Source: SMTZ1-83 sp048884925
GTDB lineage: Archaea > Asgardarchaeota > Thorarchaeia > Thorarchaeales > Thorarchaeaceae
Assembly: GCA_048884925.1 (NCBI GenBank)
Contig: JBHLQK010000086.1
Location: forward strand, 1 to 12,141
Reading direction: 5' to 3'
Length of the DNA stretch: 12,141 nt
The notes under the pieces were generated by a model that was given only the letters and a program-made list of their open reading frames with translations, was not told the origin of the DNA and ran no database searches. How positions within the stretch are numbered: position 1 is the stretch's first letter; every line of letters starts with the position of its first letter. Shown piece by piece: positions 1 through 6,839 of this stretch. Made by a program: the position numbers and the translations under genes.

Positions 1-225
1 ACTAGTGTTAGCAACGAATCTCACATATGTGGTTTGGACGAGAAGAAAGGCGAACCCCGCAAACATACTAGCAAACAAAGCAGTGAGTGGATCAAGAGAA
101 ATGTATCCACCTATGGAGAGCATGACCGTAGCCACTACGGTTGCAGTCATGAAGATTGCTGCATACAGGTAGTGGTAACGATTCCACTTGGCAATTGCTT
201 TGGGCTCTGATTCGTCAATAGTCAT
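1..225 (-). CDS. Membrane protein, C-terminus cut by window edge
   Basis: This is an open frame of 75 codons reading from an ATG at base 225 out of the window at base 1, so the C-terminal part is missing. A clear AAGGAG ribosome-binding site lies about 6 bases before the ATG. The start of the protein is MTIDESEPKAIAKWNRYHY, a short charged cytoplasmic-looking tail. Two hydrophobic segments follow, at about residues 20-45 and 50-72, the second rich in Ala and Phe. I do not recognise the family and no function can be given. It lies on the same strand as the four-helix membrane protein upstream of it, but a terminator-like hairpin separates them, so it probably has its own transcript. The coding call rests on the uninterrupted frame, the strong ribosome-binding site and the membrane-protein composition. 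Confidence 0.7.
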   Translation of the reverse strand, partial: MTIDESEPKAIAKWNRYHYLYAAIFMTATVVATVMLSIGGYISLDPLTALFASMFAGFAFLLVQTTYVRFVANTS

Positions 226-293
226 TAGTGCTCCTTCGTTGATTATCTTCGTCGAATAATAGGCCTTTCATCAGAGCAACATGGAATATGAAT

Positions 294-335
294 TAAAAAG
301 AAGATGGAGGAACCCAAGTTGGATAACTGGGTTCC
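294..335 (-). terminator. Hairpin plus T-rich terminator
   Basis: Perfect 8-base arms at 309-316 (GGAACCCA) and 328-335 (TGGGTTCC) are extended by a GTT/AAC pairing with one bulged A and a four-base loop. Read on the minus strand, the hairpin begins 13 bases after the stop of the gene ending at 349 and is followed by a T-rich run (TCTTCTTTTTAATTC at about 293-307). This fits transcription termination; in archaea the T-run is the essential part, and the hairpin is a supporting sign. Confidence 0.6.
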
Positions 336-348
336 AAGCATTCTATTT

Positions 349-708
349 CTATTTGAGATTGTTCCTTACGGCTGGCATGAACATGTAAATCAGGACGACT
401 ACACCAAGTATCAAGCTTATGATTGACATTATGTCTCCCAGATTCGTAGCGCCACCAAGAATGGCGAGGAGAGCGATAATGACAGTCCACAGCCATGCCC
501 ATTTCTTCATGCCCCACAAGCCAATGAACAATATCAATGCCACAATACCCACAATGAGACTAATCATTGCAGCTAAGGAGCCGAAAATCAGGGAAAGGAT
601 GTCACCCCCTGCTTGCATTAGGGTCCATACTCCATAACCAAGGTTGTACAGAGCGAATATCAATACTAGCAGGGCTCCGATTATAATGCCTTGAGGCCTT
701 TCAGACAT
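349..708 (-). CDS. Small four-helix membrane protein, unknown function
   Basis: A 119-residue protein made almost entirely of hydrophobic segments: about residues 7-30, 37-65, 68-87 and 92-113, ending with a basic tail (AVRNNLK). The second and third segments are split by a charged Trp-rich turn (GLWGMKKWAWLW), which suggests a short cytoplasmic loop. I chose the ATG at 708. A TTG at 723 in the same frame would give five more residues, but those bases are the GGAGG ribosome-binding site itself, 8 bases before the ATG. No catalytic or binding motif is visible and I cannot name the family; small integral membrane proteins of this shape are common orphans. Upstream lies an inverted repeat overlapping the likely transcription start, so expression may be controlled there. 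Downstream is a terminator-like hairpin. Confidence 0.75.
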   Translation of the reverse strand: MSERPQGIIIGALLVLIFALYNLGYGVWTLMQAGGDILSLIFGSLAAMISLIVGIVALILFIGLWGMKKWAWLWTVIIALLAILGGATNLGDIMSIISLILGVVVLIYMFMPAVRNNLK

Positions 709-721
709 ATGTCTTTCCTCC

Positions 722-742
722 AACTACATCGCGAATGTAGTT
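722..742. promoter_or_regulatory. Perfect inverted repeat next to the ribosome-binding site
   Basis: Arms AACTACAT (722-729) and ATGTAGTT (735-742) are exactly complementary around a 5-base CGCGA spacer. On the minus strand the repeat runs straight into the GGAGG site of the gene starting at 708. It also falls about 25-30 bases after an AT-rich box A candidate, so it would overlap the transcription start. It could be a repressor operator or a hairpin at the 5' end of the mRNA. Confidence 0.5.
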
Positions 743-766
743 ATTCCAGGGGTCAGCAGCCTAGCT

Positions 767-777
767 AATAAATTAAT
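767..777 (-). promoter_or_regulatory. Candidate box A (TATA) for the membrane protein gene
   Basis: On the minus strand this reads ATTAATTTATT, an archaeal TATA-like element. Counting 25-27 bases downstream puts the start of transcription near base 745, just before the inverted repeat at 722-742 and about 35 bases before the ATG. It was found by eye only. Confidence 0.4.
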
Positions 778-873
778 GTTGAATGTTCTCTAGGGGTTTG
801 CTGAACCAAATATTACACATTTAAACAGCGCTCACTCTCGGAGTTACCTTATCGAATAAGAGCAATTCTTGCA

Positions 874-884
874 GATTATTTAAG
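874..884 (+). promoter_or_regulatory. Candidate box A for the acyl-CoA operon
   Basis: The sequence GATTATTTAAG is AT-rich and archaeal TATA-like. Transcription would begin about 25 bases later, near 904, leaving a short leader containing only the AAAGGAGG ribosome-binding site (906-913) before the ATG at 923. A second candidate, CATTTAAAC at about 818-826, would give a longer leader. A short dyad, CTTAT-CGA-ATAAG at 848-860, lies between the two. Confidence 0.4.
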
Positions 885-922
885 TTGGAGTGCGCGCGTT
901 TCTTGAAAGGAGGAGTGACCAA

Positions 923-1201
923 ATGTCCAAAGACCTGAATAGCAGCATTCTGAATCTCCTTGCTAAAGAATTTGAATATACACAAGCCCTTCACTGCGAG
1001 AAGGAAGATATGATGAACAAGCTGGGAATGGATGATGTGTCTGCTTTTGATGAAGCCCTGTTGGCCCTAGAGAATGGTGGGTTGGTCAATCTGTGGACTG
1101 ATCCTAGAGGCAAAATCAAACTTGCCAAAATAACCTGGCGAGGACTGAATAAGGTGGGCGATGTAAGCCTGCGATATGGATTGGACAGATCAGCAAAATA
1201 G
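923..1201 (+). CDS. Small hypothetical protein, possible winged-helix fold
   Basis: A 92-residue soluble protein beginning MSKDLNSSILNLLAKEFEY. The ATG at 923 is preferred over an upstream GTG at 890 because a strong AAAGGAGG site (906-913) ends 9 bases before it. The layout suggests helices at about residues 5-18, 25-34 and 38-50 (DVSAFDEALLALENGGLV), then a Gly/Asp turn and a strand-like stretch (KIKLAKITWRGLNKVG). This resembles a winged-helix module, where 'LENGGLV' would end the recognition helix, but no family signature is certain. It is the first gene of the acyl-CoA operon, 13 bases ahead of the acyl-CoA dehydrogenase and very probably co-transcribed. A regulatory or accessory role in that pathway is only a guess from position. 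Confidence 0.65.
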   Translation: MSKDLNSSILNLLAKEFEYTQALHCEKEDMMNKLGMDDVSAFDEALLALENGGLVNLWTDPRGKIKLAKITWRGLNKVGDVSLRYGLDRSAK

Positions 1202-1214
1202 AGGTGCTAGATGA

Positions 1215-2447
1215 ATGGAAGTACTGCCTTGGTGGACTGAGAAGAATAAGAAGTTCGCAAGTGAAGTTGAGGAATTTGTGAACTCTGAGCTACGCCCGCT
1301 TGCTGACAAGATTGACCATAATCAGGCGATGGAGATTCAGTGGGAGATCAGCAAGTTTGTGGTGGATAAAGGGTTCCACCCTCTTGCGATGCTGGTTGAA
1401 GAAGAGCATGGCGGTCGAGAGGAGGGCTATACTGGATATACAATACTGAATGAGGAATTTGGCCGATGCTACCTGAACATCAATCCGCTTCTTACAACAG
1501 TATTCGGAGGGAGTCCTGTCCATCTATTTGGCTCTCCAGAGCAAAAGGAGAGGTTTCTTGTCCCGATGTTGAAAGGAGAGAAGTGGACTGCAATCTGTGT
1601 CACTGAACCAGATGTGGGAAATGATGCCGCCAATGTTCAACTCTATGCTGAGAAAGATGGCGATGAGTATATTCTGAATGGGTGGAAACGCTATATCACA
1701 CTTGGGGCAAAGGCCGACTATCTGATGACATATACATTGACTGATCCCTCTCCCGAGGCTCAAGCTATACACACTCATCTCTCTGCGTTTTTGGTACCCA
1801 GAGAAACACCCGGGATTACAATCGAAAAAATCAATGAGCTGACCGGCGACGTAGAGATGTTCAACAGTGTAATTCGCTTTCGTGATGTACGCGTACCTGA
1901 AGATAACATGATTCTATTTGAGGGCGATGGCTGGACAGTGATGACATCTGGGCTCAATATTGAACGTCTTGGTATTGCTGCGACAGTTGGTCAGGCTAGG
2001 ATGCTAGTGGAAACAGCACGGTCCTACGGGCGCCGAAGAGTGCAGTTTGGTGCCCCAATATCCAGATATCAGACCGTTCAGACAAGAATGGCTGACATGG
2101 CCATTCAGCTGAAACTCGCTAGAACCTACTTGTATGCTTTGGCGGCACAACTGGACAGTGGGGATGCAGACATGTTCCAGTTTGGAGTTGATGCTGCTAT
2201 CTGCAAAATCTTCTCCACAGAGGCTCTCATTGAAATCGCTGAGGATGCGTTGGTCATTCTCTCCGGTGATGGGTATACGCAGGAGTATCTAGCAGCATCA
2301 ATTCTAAAGAATGCGCTTCTCACTAAAGTGACAGGGGGCGGGAACGATGTTCTAAAGCTCTTTGTCGGAAGACAGGAGTTCAAGAAGACTCCTGACCCTG
2401 CCATTCTCCCCAGGGTGCTCAGGGGAGTCGATTCAAACGACCTATAG
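1215..2447 (+). CDS. Acyl-CoA dehydrogenase (catalytic Glu in IVD/LCAD position)
   Basis: A 410-residue FAD flavoenzyme that oxidises an acyl-CoA to the trans-2-enoyl-CoA, the first step of beta-oxidation, passing electrons normally to ETF. Full family length. Visible signatures are CVTEPDVGNDAA at 128-139 (signature 1, with Asn where Ser is usual), ITLGAKAD at 161-168, FRDVRVPEDNMI at 222-233 and the RRRVQFGAPISRYQTVQ block at 273-289 that contacts FAD across the subunit interface. The C-terminal site that carries the catalytic Glu in medium- and short-chain enzymes (YEGTS) reads TGGGN here (373-377), without Glu. Instead SGLNIERLGIAA at 245-256 closely resembles the isovaleryl-CoA/long-chain dehydrogenase segment, making E250 the likely base. 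A branched or long-chain substrate is therefore plausible, but the substrate is not decided. The ATG at 1215 has GAGGTG 8 bases upstream. The enoyl-CoA hydratase follows after 14 bases. Confidence 0.93.
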   Translation: MEVLPWWTEKNKKFASEVEEFVNSELRPLADKIDHNQAMEIQWEISKFVVDKGFHPLAMLVEEEHGGREEGYTGYTILNEEFGRCYLNINPLLTTVFGGSPVHLFGSPEQKERFLVPMLKGEKWTAICVTEPDVGNDAANVQLYAEKDGDEYILNGWKRYITLGAKADYLMTYTLTDPSPEAQAIHTHLSAFLVPRETPGITIEKINELTGDVEMFNSVIRFRDVRVPEDNMILFEGDGWTVMTSGLNIERLGIAATVGQARMLVETARSYGRRRVQFGAPISRYQTVQTRMADMAIQLKLARTYLYALAAQLDSGDADMFQFGVDAAICKIFSTEALIEIAEDALVILSGDGYTQEYLAASILKNALLTKVTGGGNDVLKLFVGRQEFKKTPDPAILPRVLRGVDSNDL

Positions 2448-2461
2448 GAGGAAAACGAAAG

Positions 2462-3220
2462 ATGACTTTTGAATGCATAAAATATGAAGTCAAGGATGGC
2501 ATTGGTTGGATTACTTTCAATCGGCCCGAAGTAAGAAATGCCCTTTCTCGTCAGACATGGATGGAGCTCATGCAGGTATTGCAGGACACTTATGATGATT
2601 ATACTGTGAGGGCTTTGGTCATTACAGGAGAAGGCACTGCATTCAGTGCTGGACTTGACATCAAAGAAATGAGCACCGTGGGATTCCAGGGACTTGGTGA
2701 GTTTCTGAGTGTTATACTGGATCCAATAGAACTGCTTCAGCGATATCCGAAACCTGTCATCGCGGCTGTAAATGGATTTGCCTATGCAGGAGGTTTTGAA
2801 CTCACATTATTCTGTGACCTAGTGATTGCATCTGACAAAGCTGTTTTTGCATTCCGAGAGAATAGGAGAGGATTGATGTCAGGTCTGCTAATTGTTAGGG
2901 CACATGAATACAATATGCGTTACATTAAGGAGCTGACCTTCACTGGTCGCGCTATTGACGCGGAAGAGGCCTATCGAATGGGCCTGGTAAACAAGGTTGT
3001 CCCTCACGACGACCTGACAAAGGAAGTAAGCGAACTCTGTGAAGAGATCAAACTTGTGGCACCCCTATCCCAGAAGCTCACTAAGGAGTTTCTCAGAAGA
3101 GGGATTCGTGAGATTGGAGCTCTGTGGGAGCCATTCAATGAGCTCTTCCGCTCTGAAGACGTTATCGAGGGCTTTGAAGCTTGGATGGAGAAGCGTCCAG
3201 CAGAATGGAAGGGAAAATAA
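2462..3220 (+). CDS. Enoyl-CoA hydratase/isomerase family (crotonase)
   Basis: A 252-residue crotonase-fold protein expected to hydrate trans-2-enoyl-CoA to 3-hydroxyacyl-CoA, the step after the neighbouring dehydrogenase. Oxyanion-hole and CoA-binding segments are FSAGLDIKEM (61-70) and AAVNGFAYAGGFELT (101-115). Both glutamates needed by true hydratases seem to be present: E113 in AGGFEL and E133 in FAFREN, matching rat E144 and E164. After E133 the usual Pro-Gly-x-Gly-Gly turn is replaced by RRGLMSGLL, so the acyl pocket may differ. The C-terminus (SEDVIEGFEAWMEKRP) is typical of the family. The AGGAGG site (2446-2451) overlaps the stop codon of the preceding gene, showing tight operon packing. 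Isomerase or hydrolase activity cannot be excluded, but the two glutamates favour hydratase. Confidence 0.92.
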   Translation: MTFECIKYEVKDGIGWITFNRPEVRNALSRQTWMELMQVLQDTYDDYTVRALVITGEGTAFSAGLDIKEMSTVGFQGLGEFLSVILDPIELLQRYPKPVIAAVNGFAYAGGFELTLFCDLVIASDKAVFAFRENRRGLMSGLLIVRAHEYNMRYIKELTFTGRAIDAEEAYRMGLVNKVVPHDDLTKEVSELCEEIKLVAPLSQKLTKEFLRRGIREIGALWEPFNELFRSEDVIEGFEAWMEKRPAEWKGK

Positions 3221-3252
3221 ATAGAACAGAATGAATCAAGGATGTGAAAGAA

Positions 3253-3591
3253 ATGGCGACAAAAGACGAAGTGATGTCCTCATTGGAGAAGATGGTAGGT
3301 AAGATGGAGGATCCAAAATACCAGTCTCGCTTTGCAGACTTTAACAAGACCCTCCAGTTTCATTTCACCGACAACGAGGAGGCAACCTGCCACATAGTAT
3401 TCAAGGGAGGAACTGCCTCAATTACCGATGGTATTGAGGACAGTGCTGAACTAGTGATAACTACAACCACGGAATCCATTATGGCAATCATGGATGGATC
3501 TCTGAGTCCTACACGAGCTTTCATGGGCGGGAAGATTAAAGCCAAGGGCCCAATGAATGATTTAATCAAACTGCAGGCATTGATGAAATGA
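3253..3591 (+). CDS. SCP2 sterol-carrier-domain lipid-binding protein
   Basis: A 112-residue stand-alone SCP2-type protein. The pattern is an amphipathic N-terminal helix, then alternating strands (LQFHFTDNEEATCHIVF, GTASITDGIEDSAELVITTT), then the family ending with MAIMDGSLSPTRAFMGGKIKAKG followed by a last helix DLIKLQALM. SCP2 domains bind acyl chains or acyl-CoA in a hydrophobic tunnel and have no catalytic residues. Placed between the hydratase and the ligase, it probably carries or presents the acyl substrate of this operon. I start at the ATG at 3253, because GGATGTGA (3240-3247) is a near match to the full archaeal ribosome-binding consensus and ends 5 bases before it; an in-frame GTG at 3244 is the alternative. 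Its stop overlaps the ligase start by four bases (ATGA). Confidence 0.9.
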   Translation: MATKDEVMSSLEKMVGKMEDPKYQSRFADFNKTLQFHFTDNEEATCHIVFKGGTASITDGIEDSAELVITTTTESIMAIMDGSLSPTRAFMGGKIKAKGPMNDLIKLQALMK

Positions 3592-5210
3592 GCCCCACTG
3601 ACATTTCTGAAGATGCTCCACTTAGAGCATTCTGTGACCTCCTGAGTAGAAATGCACAGGACTACGGTGATATGCTGGCTGTTGTTTATGGCGATGATCA
3701 CCTCACATGGTCTGATGTTGATACTAGTATCTCAGAAGTCGCAAACTCATTGCTACGAGATTACCCCTCTTCCAAAGGAATGAGGGTTGCCATAATAATG
3801 GAGAACCGGCCCGAATACCTTGCGTCTCTCTATGGTACGCAACGTGCTGGCATGGTGCCTGCTCCAATCAGCACGCGCTTTGTTGGAAGAGAGATACGAC
3901 ACGTATTTGAAACTGGCAAACCATCTCTCTGCATCACCAGCGTACATTACATGGCTCCCGTTCTCAATGCATTTAGTCACGTATCTGAACGACCTCCACT
4001 GATTGTAGTTGAGGGGTCAACAGACTCAGAAAATAAAATCAAATCATGGAGTGATTTTGTTGCAGATGCTTCCCAAGAGCGCCCTACCCTTTCAGTCAAT
4101 AGTCAAGACCTAGGTGTGCAGCTCTTTACAGGTGGTACTACAGGTCTACCAAAGGGAACCAACTTCACCCATCAAGCTCTTCTTGATGCTTGTACTCTGA
4201 TTCCTGACCATGGATTGAAGCTAATCTTCGATGGCCAAGTTCCAGAGTCGGCGCTTCTTCCAACAGATTACGAACTCAAATTTCTCGTTCCTACTCCACT
4301 TTATCACCTCTCAGGTTTCATGCCCGCTATAATCATGGCTGCTATGAAACGACCAGTTGTCTTTCCCAAATCGTTAAGTTTTGAACCTCAGGAAATCCTT
4401 GATCTCATCGAACGAGAGAAGATCACAGCGGTATTCATGGTGCCGACTCAGTTTAGGATGCTATTGGACTATCCAGAATTGGATTCTCATGATTTGACTT
4501 CAGTTACGCTTCTCTCTTCCGGAGGGTCCAAAATGCCCGCCTATATGAAGAAGGAGATTTTGAATAGGTTTCCGAATACTGTGCTAGTTGATGGCTATGG
4601 TCAGACGGAGAATATAGGCGCAGCTATCTACTCATTCCTCATAGTTGATGACATTCCAAAGATAACCGAAGGGTATATCGGAAAGCCAATCAGCGGAGTC
4701 GAGATGAGGGTTGTCAACGACGCTGGAGAGGATGTGCTTCCTGGTGAGGTTGGTGAAGCGATATACAGAAGCCCCTCTCTCATGAGAGGTTACCATGATG
4801 ACGAAACGAAGACCAAAGACTCGTTCGATGGGGCATGGTTTCGAACTGGCGACATGTTCAGAATTGATGAGGAGGGCAATTACTACTATATTGAGCGAAA
4901 GAGCGAGGTGATCTTCTCTGGCGGCGAGAAGGTCTTTCCTGCTGAGGTCGAAGAGCTAATATCCCAACATCCTAACGTCGAATCTGCAGTGGTTGTGGGC
5001 GTTCCTGACCGAACGTGGGGCGAAGTTGTGCGGGCATTCGTTGTTCCCAAATCCGGGTTTAGCATAACTGAAGACGAGATTCTGGACTGGTGTTCAGGAA
5101 AGATGGCATCATACAAGAAGCCCAAGGAAGTGATCATCAGAGACTCGTTGCCTGTTGCTGAGGATGGCAAGATTCTAAGGTCTGCCCTCAAGGAATCAGG
5201 TTCTTTATGA
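3588..5210 (+). CDS. AMP-forming acyl-CoA synthetase (ANL superfamily)
   Basis: A 540-residue ligase that activates a carboxylic acid with ATP and CoA through an acyl-adenylate. Motifs run in order: phosphate-binding loop FTGGTTGLPKG at 180-190, PTPLYHLSG at 235-243 with the acyl-pocket region around it, VDGYGQTE at 334-341, WFRTGD at 417-422 with ribose-binding D422, the hinge and domain-alternation region ERKSEVIFSGGEKVFPAEVE at 436-455, and the C-terminal catalytic Lys K528 in EDGKILR. All key residues look intact and the length is normal. Translation is coupled to the SCP2 gene through an ATGA overlap. It is the last gene of the operon and would provide the acyl-CoA used by the dehydrogenase and hydratase. 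The chain specificity (fatty, branched or aromatic acid) cannot be read from the sequence. Confidence 0.93.
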   Translation: MSPTDISEDAPLRAFCDLLSRNAQDYGDMLAVVYGDDHLTWSDVDTSISEVANSLLRDYPSSKGMRVAIIMENRPEYLASLYGTQRAGMVPAPISTRFVGREIRHVFETGKPSLCITSVHYMAPVLNAFSHVSERPPLIVVEGSTDSENKIKSWSDFVADASQERPTLSVNSQDLGVQLFTGGTTGLPKGTNFTHQALLDACTLIPDHGLKLIFDGQVPESALLPTDYELKFLVPTPLYHLSGFMPAIIMAAMKRPVVFPKSLSFEPQEILDLIEREKITAVFMVPTQFRMLLDYPELDSHDLTSVTLLSSGGSKMPAYMKKEILNRFPNTVLVDGYGQTENIGAAIYSFLIVDDIPKITEGYIGKPISGVEMRVVNDAGEDVLPGEVGEAIYRSPSLMRGYHDDETKTKDSFDGAWFRTGDMFRIDEEGNYYYIERKSEVIFSGGEKVFPAEVEELISQHPNVESAVVVGVPDRTWGEVVRAFVVPKSGFSITEDEILDWCSGKMASYKKPKEVIIRDSLPVAEDGKILRSALKESGSL

Positions 5211-5230
5211 TGCAATAATCAGAACGTTCA

Positions 5231-6205
5231 CTAGATCGAAAACACAGTCTTCTTTCGTGCCGTGGTATGTTTGGATGCTTTCCCTTTCTCCAAAAGATGC
5301 TTCAGAATACTATGGATAAACATTCTCCTGAAGACATCTCCCGGACCAATTCCTTTCCTCTGCATTCTTGCGGAGAGCTCAGGGAGTGTACATGAACGCT
5401 CTTCTAGGATTTCAGTGACGGTTTCCAACGACGTGTCTAGAGTTCCCTCTGCTAACATCATGGCTTCCTGGATGATATCTTCACCTTGAATTGGAGTTCC
5501 ATGACCCGGCAGCAGGATTGATGGTGACAGACGCCTGACTGCTTTCAAAGACCCCCTCATTGAATCGAAGTCTGAGGAAGGCGCAGTAAGAATGGGTTTC
5601 ATCTTATGACGCGGATCAATCAGGTCTCCAGCGATTAGTGTGCCCTGCTCATCATTGAAGAACCCAGTGTGACCAAAGTGATGTCCAAGCAATTCAACCG
5701 GCTTGAAACCTGTGTCTTCCAGATGGGCGAACTCACTAATCCTCGAAACATGAGTGAGAGGCTGAGTTCTTCCCAAGGTTGCCCACATTGCTCCTTTGAC
5801 AAACCACGATGGAGCAGTAAATAACTCGCGAAAAGAAACAATCAGAGAGTCCTGTTCCTTCTCTAAGAAGATAGGTGATTGTTTCTTCACGAATGGAACT
5901 GCCTCTTCTGGAGCCCATATACTTGCTCCATGAGTGCTCTGAAGAAGAGGGGCTCCAGCCATATGGTCGATATGACCATGAGTATGCACACAGTGAACTC
6001 CCTTTCTCCCATCAGCAACATATGTATGGACTATAGAAACTATTTGCTTTCTAACGGAGGGTCCTCCACAATCTATGAGATACACCATGCTGTTAGTATC
6101 TAGAATGACTACATTGCCTGACCTTCTCCAACCTGCTATCCTGTCTGGCGGAGGTGTAAACAGGCAAACTCCATCTGAGATTTCGGTTAATGGATTAATA
6201 GTCAT
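5231..6205 (-). CDS. Metallo-beta-lactamase-fold hydrolase with C-terminal helical domain
   Basis: A 324-residue dinuclear metal hydrolase. The metal ligands are present: HTHGHIDH at 74-81 (H76, H78, D80, H81), H179 in GHHFGHTGF, D194 in IAGDLID and H235 in LLPGHGTP. The insertion at about 100-160 is long and aromatic-rich and probably shapes the substrate pocket. After residue 255 a charged, helical, winged-helix-like tail (EERSCTLPELSARMQRK...VFRRMFIHSILKHLLEKG) recalls the LACTB2-like branch, followed by a very basic end (KHTTARKK). Members act on thioesters, phosphodiesters or RNA, and the substrate is not decidable here. I chose the ATG at 6205, with GGTGG just upstream; a TTG at 6214 would add three residues. 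It converges on the acyl-CoA operon, only 20 bases away, and diverges from the peroxiredoxin. Confidence 0.88.
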   Translation of the reverse strand: MTINPLTEISDGVCLFTPPPDRIAGWRRSGNVVILDTNSMVYLIDCGGPSVRKQIVSIVHTYVADGRKGVHCVHTHGHIDHMAGAPLLQSTHGASIWAPEEAVPFVKKQSPIFLEKEQDSLIVSFRELFTAPSWFVKGAMWATLGRTQPLTHVSRISEFAHLEDTGFKPVELLGHHFGHTGFFNDEQGTLIAGDLIDPRHKMKPILTAPSSDFDSMRGSLKAVRRLSPSILLPGHGTPIQGEDIIQEAMMLAEGTLDTSLETVTEILEERSCTLPELSARMQRKGIGPGDVFRRMFIHSILKHLLEKGKASKHTTARKKTVFSI

Positions 6206-6255
6206 TGCCACCAATTCATCATGCTGTATGATTTACTACTTTTGACTATGTCCCT

Positions 6256-6286
6256 GTTAACCATAGAAATGTTAACAATAGTTAAA
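6256..6286. promoter_or_regulatory. Repeated GTTAAC sites in a divergent promoter
   Basis: GTTAACCATAG (6256-6266) and GTTAACAATAG (6271-6281) are near-identical direct repeats with a 15-base period, and GTTAAA follows at 6281-6286. GTTAAC is itself palindromic. The block lies in the middle of the region shared by the hydrolase and peroxiredoxin genes. The third unit is part of an AT-rich stretch (GTTAAATTG) that could be the box A for the peroxiredoxin. A shared operator is plausible; the regulator is unknown. Confidence 0.4.
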
Positions 6287-6340
6287 TTGATAAGGATCAA
6301 TCCCTTCTCTTAATCAAAGCAATTCAAAGTGACTCGAAAG

Positions 6341-6832
6341 ATGCTACTACGAGAACAGAACGTGTGTCTAAGTATTGGAGAACGGGCACCTGATTTCATT
6401 CTACCTGATCAGAACGGCATGGATGTACGTCTTTCTGATTTTAGAGGACGCCAGAATGTTGTTGTTGCCCTCCATCCAGGTGATCTGAATTCTGGATGCA
6501 CAGATAGCTTCAGATTCTATCAAGAATATCTGTCAGAGTTTGAGCAAGCTGATACGCAGGTGTTAGCTATCAACATGGCATCAGTTGAATCCAATAGAGC
6601 ATGGCTAGACCAAGTCGGGGAACTGGGATTTCCTGTTTTAGCTGACTATGTTCCTCTAGGAGATGTGACACTGAAGTTCGATTGCTTCGTGCCTGAAGAA
6701 GGCTACGGAAAGAGGGCAGTCTTCTTGGTGGACAAGAAAGGCAATATTCGTCACATTGAGGTCTTGAAAGCAGCTGGCAATGCGTGTCCGGATATGTCGA
6801 GAATGCTTGAAATCCTCCAACAGATGCATTAA
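6341..6832 (+). CDS. Peroxiredoxin-like protein (AhpC/TSA, BCP-type) with altered active site
   Basis: A 163-residue thioredoxin-fold protein beginning LSIGERAPDFILPDQNG, the normal entry of AhpC/TSA and BCP-type peroxiredoxins, which reduce peroxides with a reactive Cys. The active-site loop reads HPGDLNSGCT (45-54). The peroxidatic Cys (C53) and Pro (P46) are present, but the Thr of the standard PxxxTxxC motif is replaced by Asn (N50). The conserved Arg is probably R125 in GKRAVFLVD. A second Cys, C149 in NACPDMS, sits near where some peroxiredoxins carry the resolving Cys, so a two-Cys mechanism is possible; C9 and C115 are also present. I start at the ATG at 6341; an in-frame GTG at 6329 is possible and neither has a strong ribosome-binding site. 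Its 3' end lies 7 bases from the nikR stop. Confidence 0.85.
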   Translation: MLLREQNVCLSIGERAPDFILPDQNGMDVRLSDFRGRQNVVVALHPGDLNSGCTDSFRFYQEYLSEFEQADTQVLAINMASVESNRAWLDQVGELGFPVLADYVPLGDVTLKFDCFVPEEGYGKRAVFLVDKKGNIRHIEVLKAAGNACPDMSRMLEILQQMH

Positions 6833-6839
6833 GGAATTC

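Noticed and set aside
419..637. A 72-codon plus-strand frame opposite the small membrane protein
   Set aside because: It is antisense to a protein with typical membrane composition and a strong ribosome-binding site, and has none of its own.
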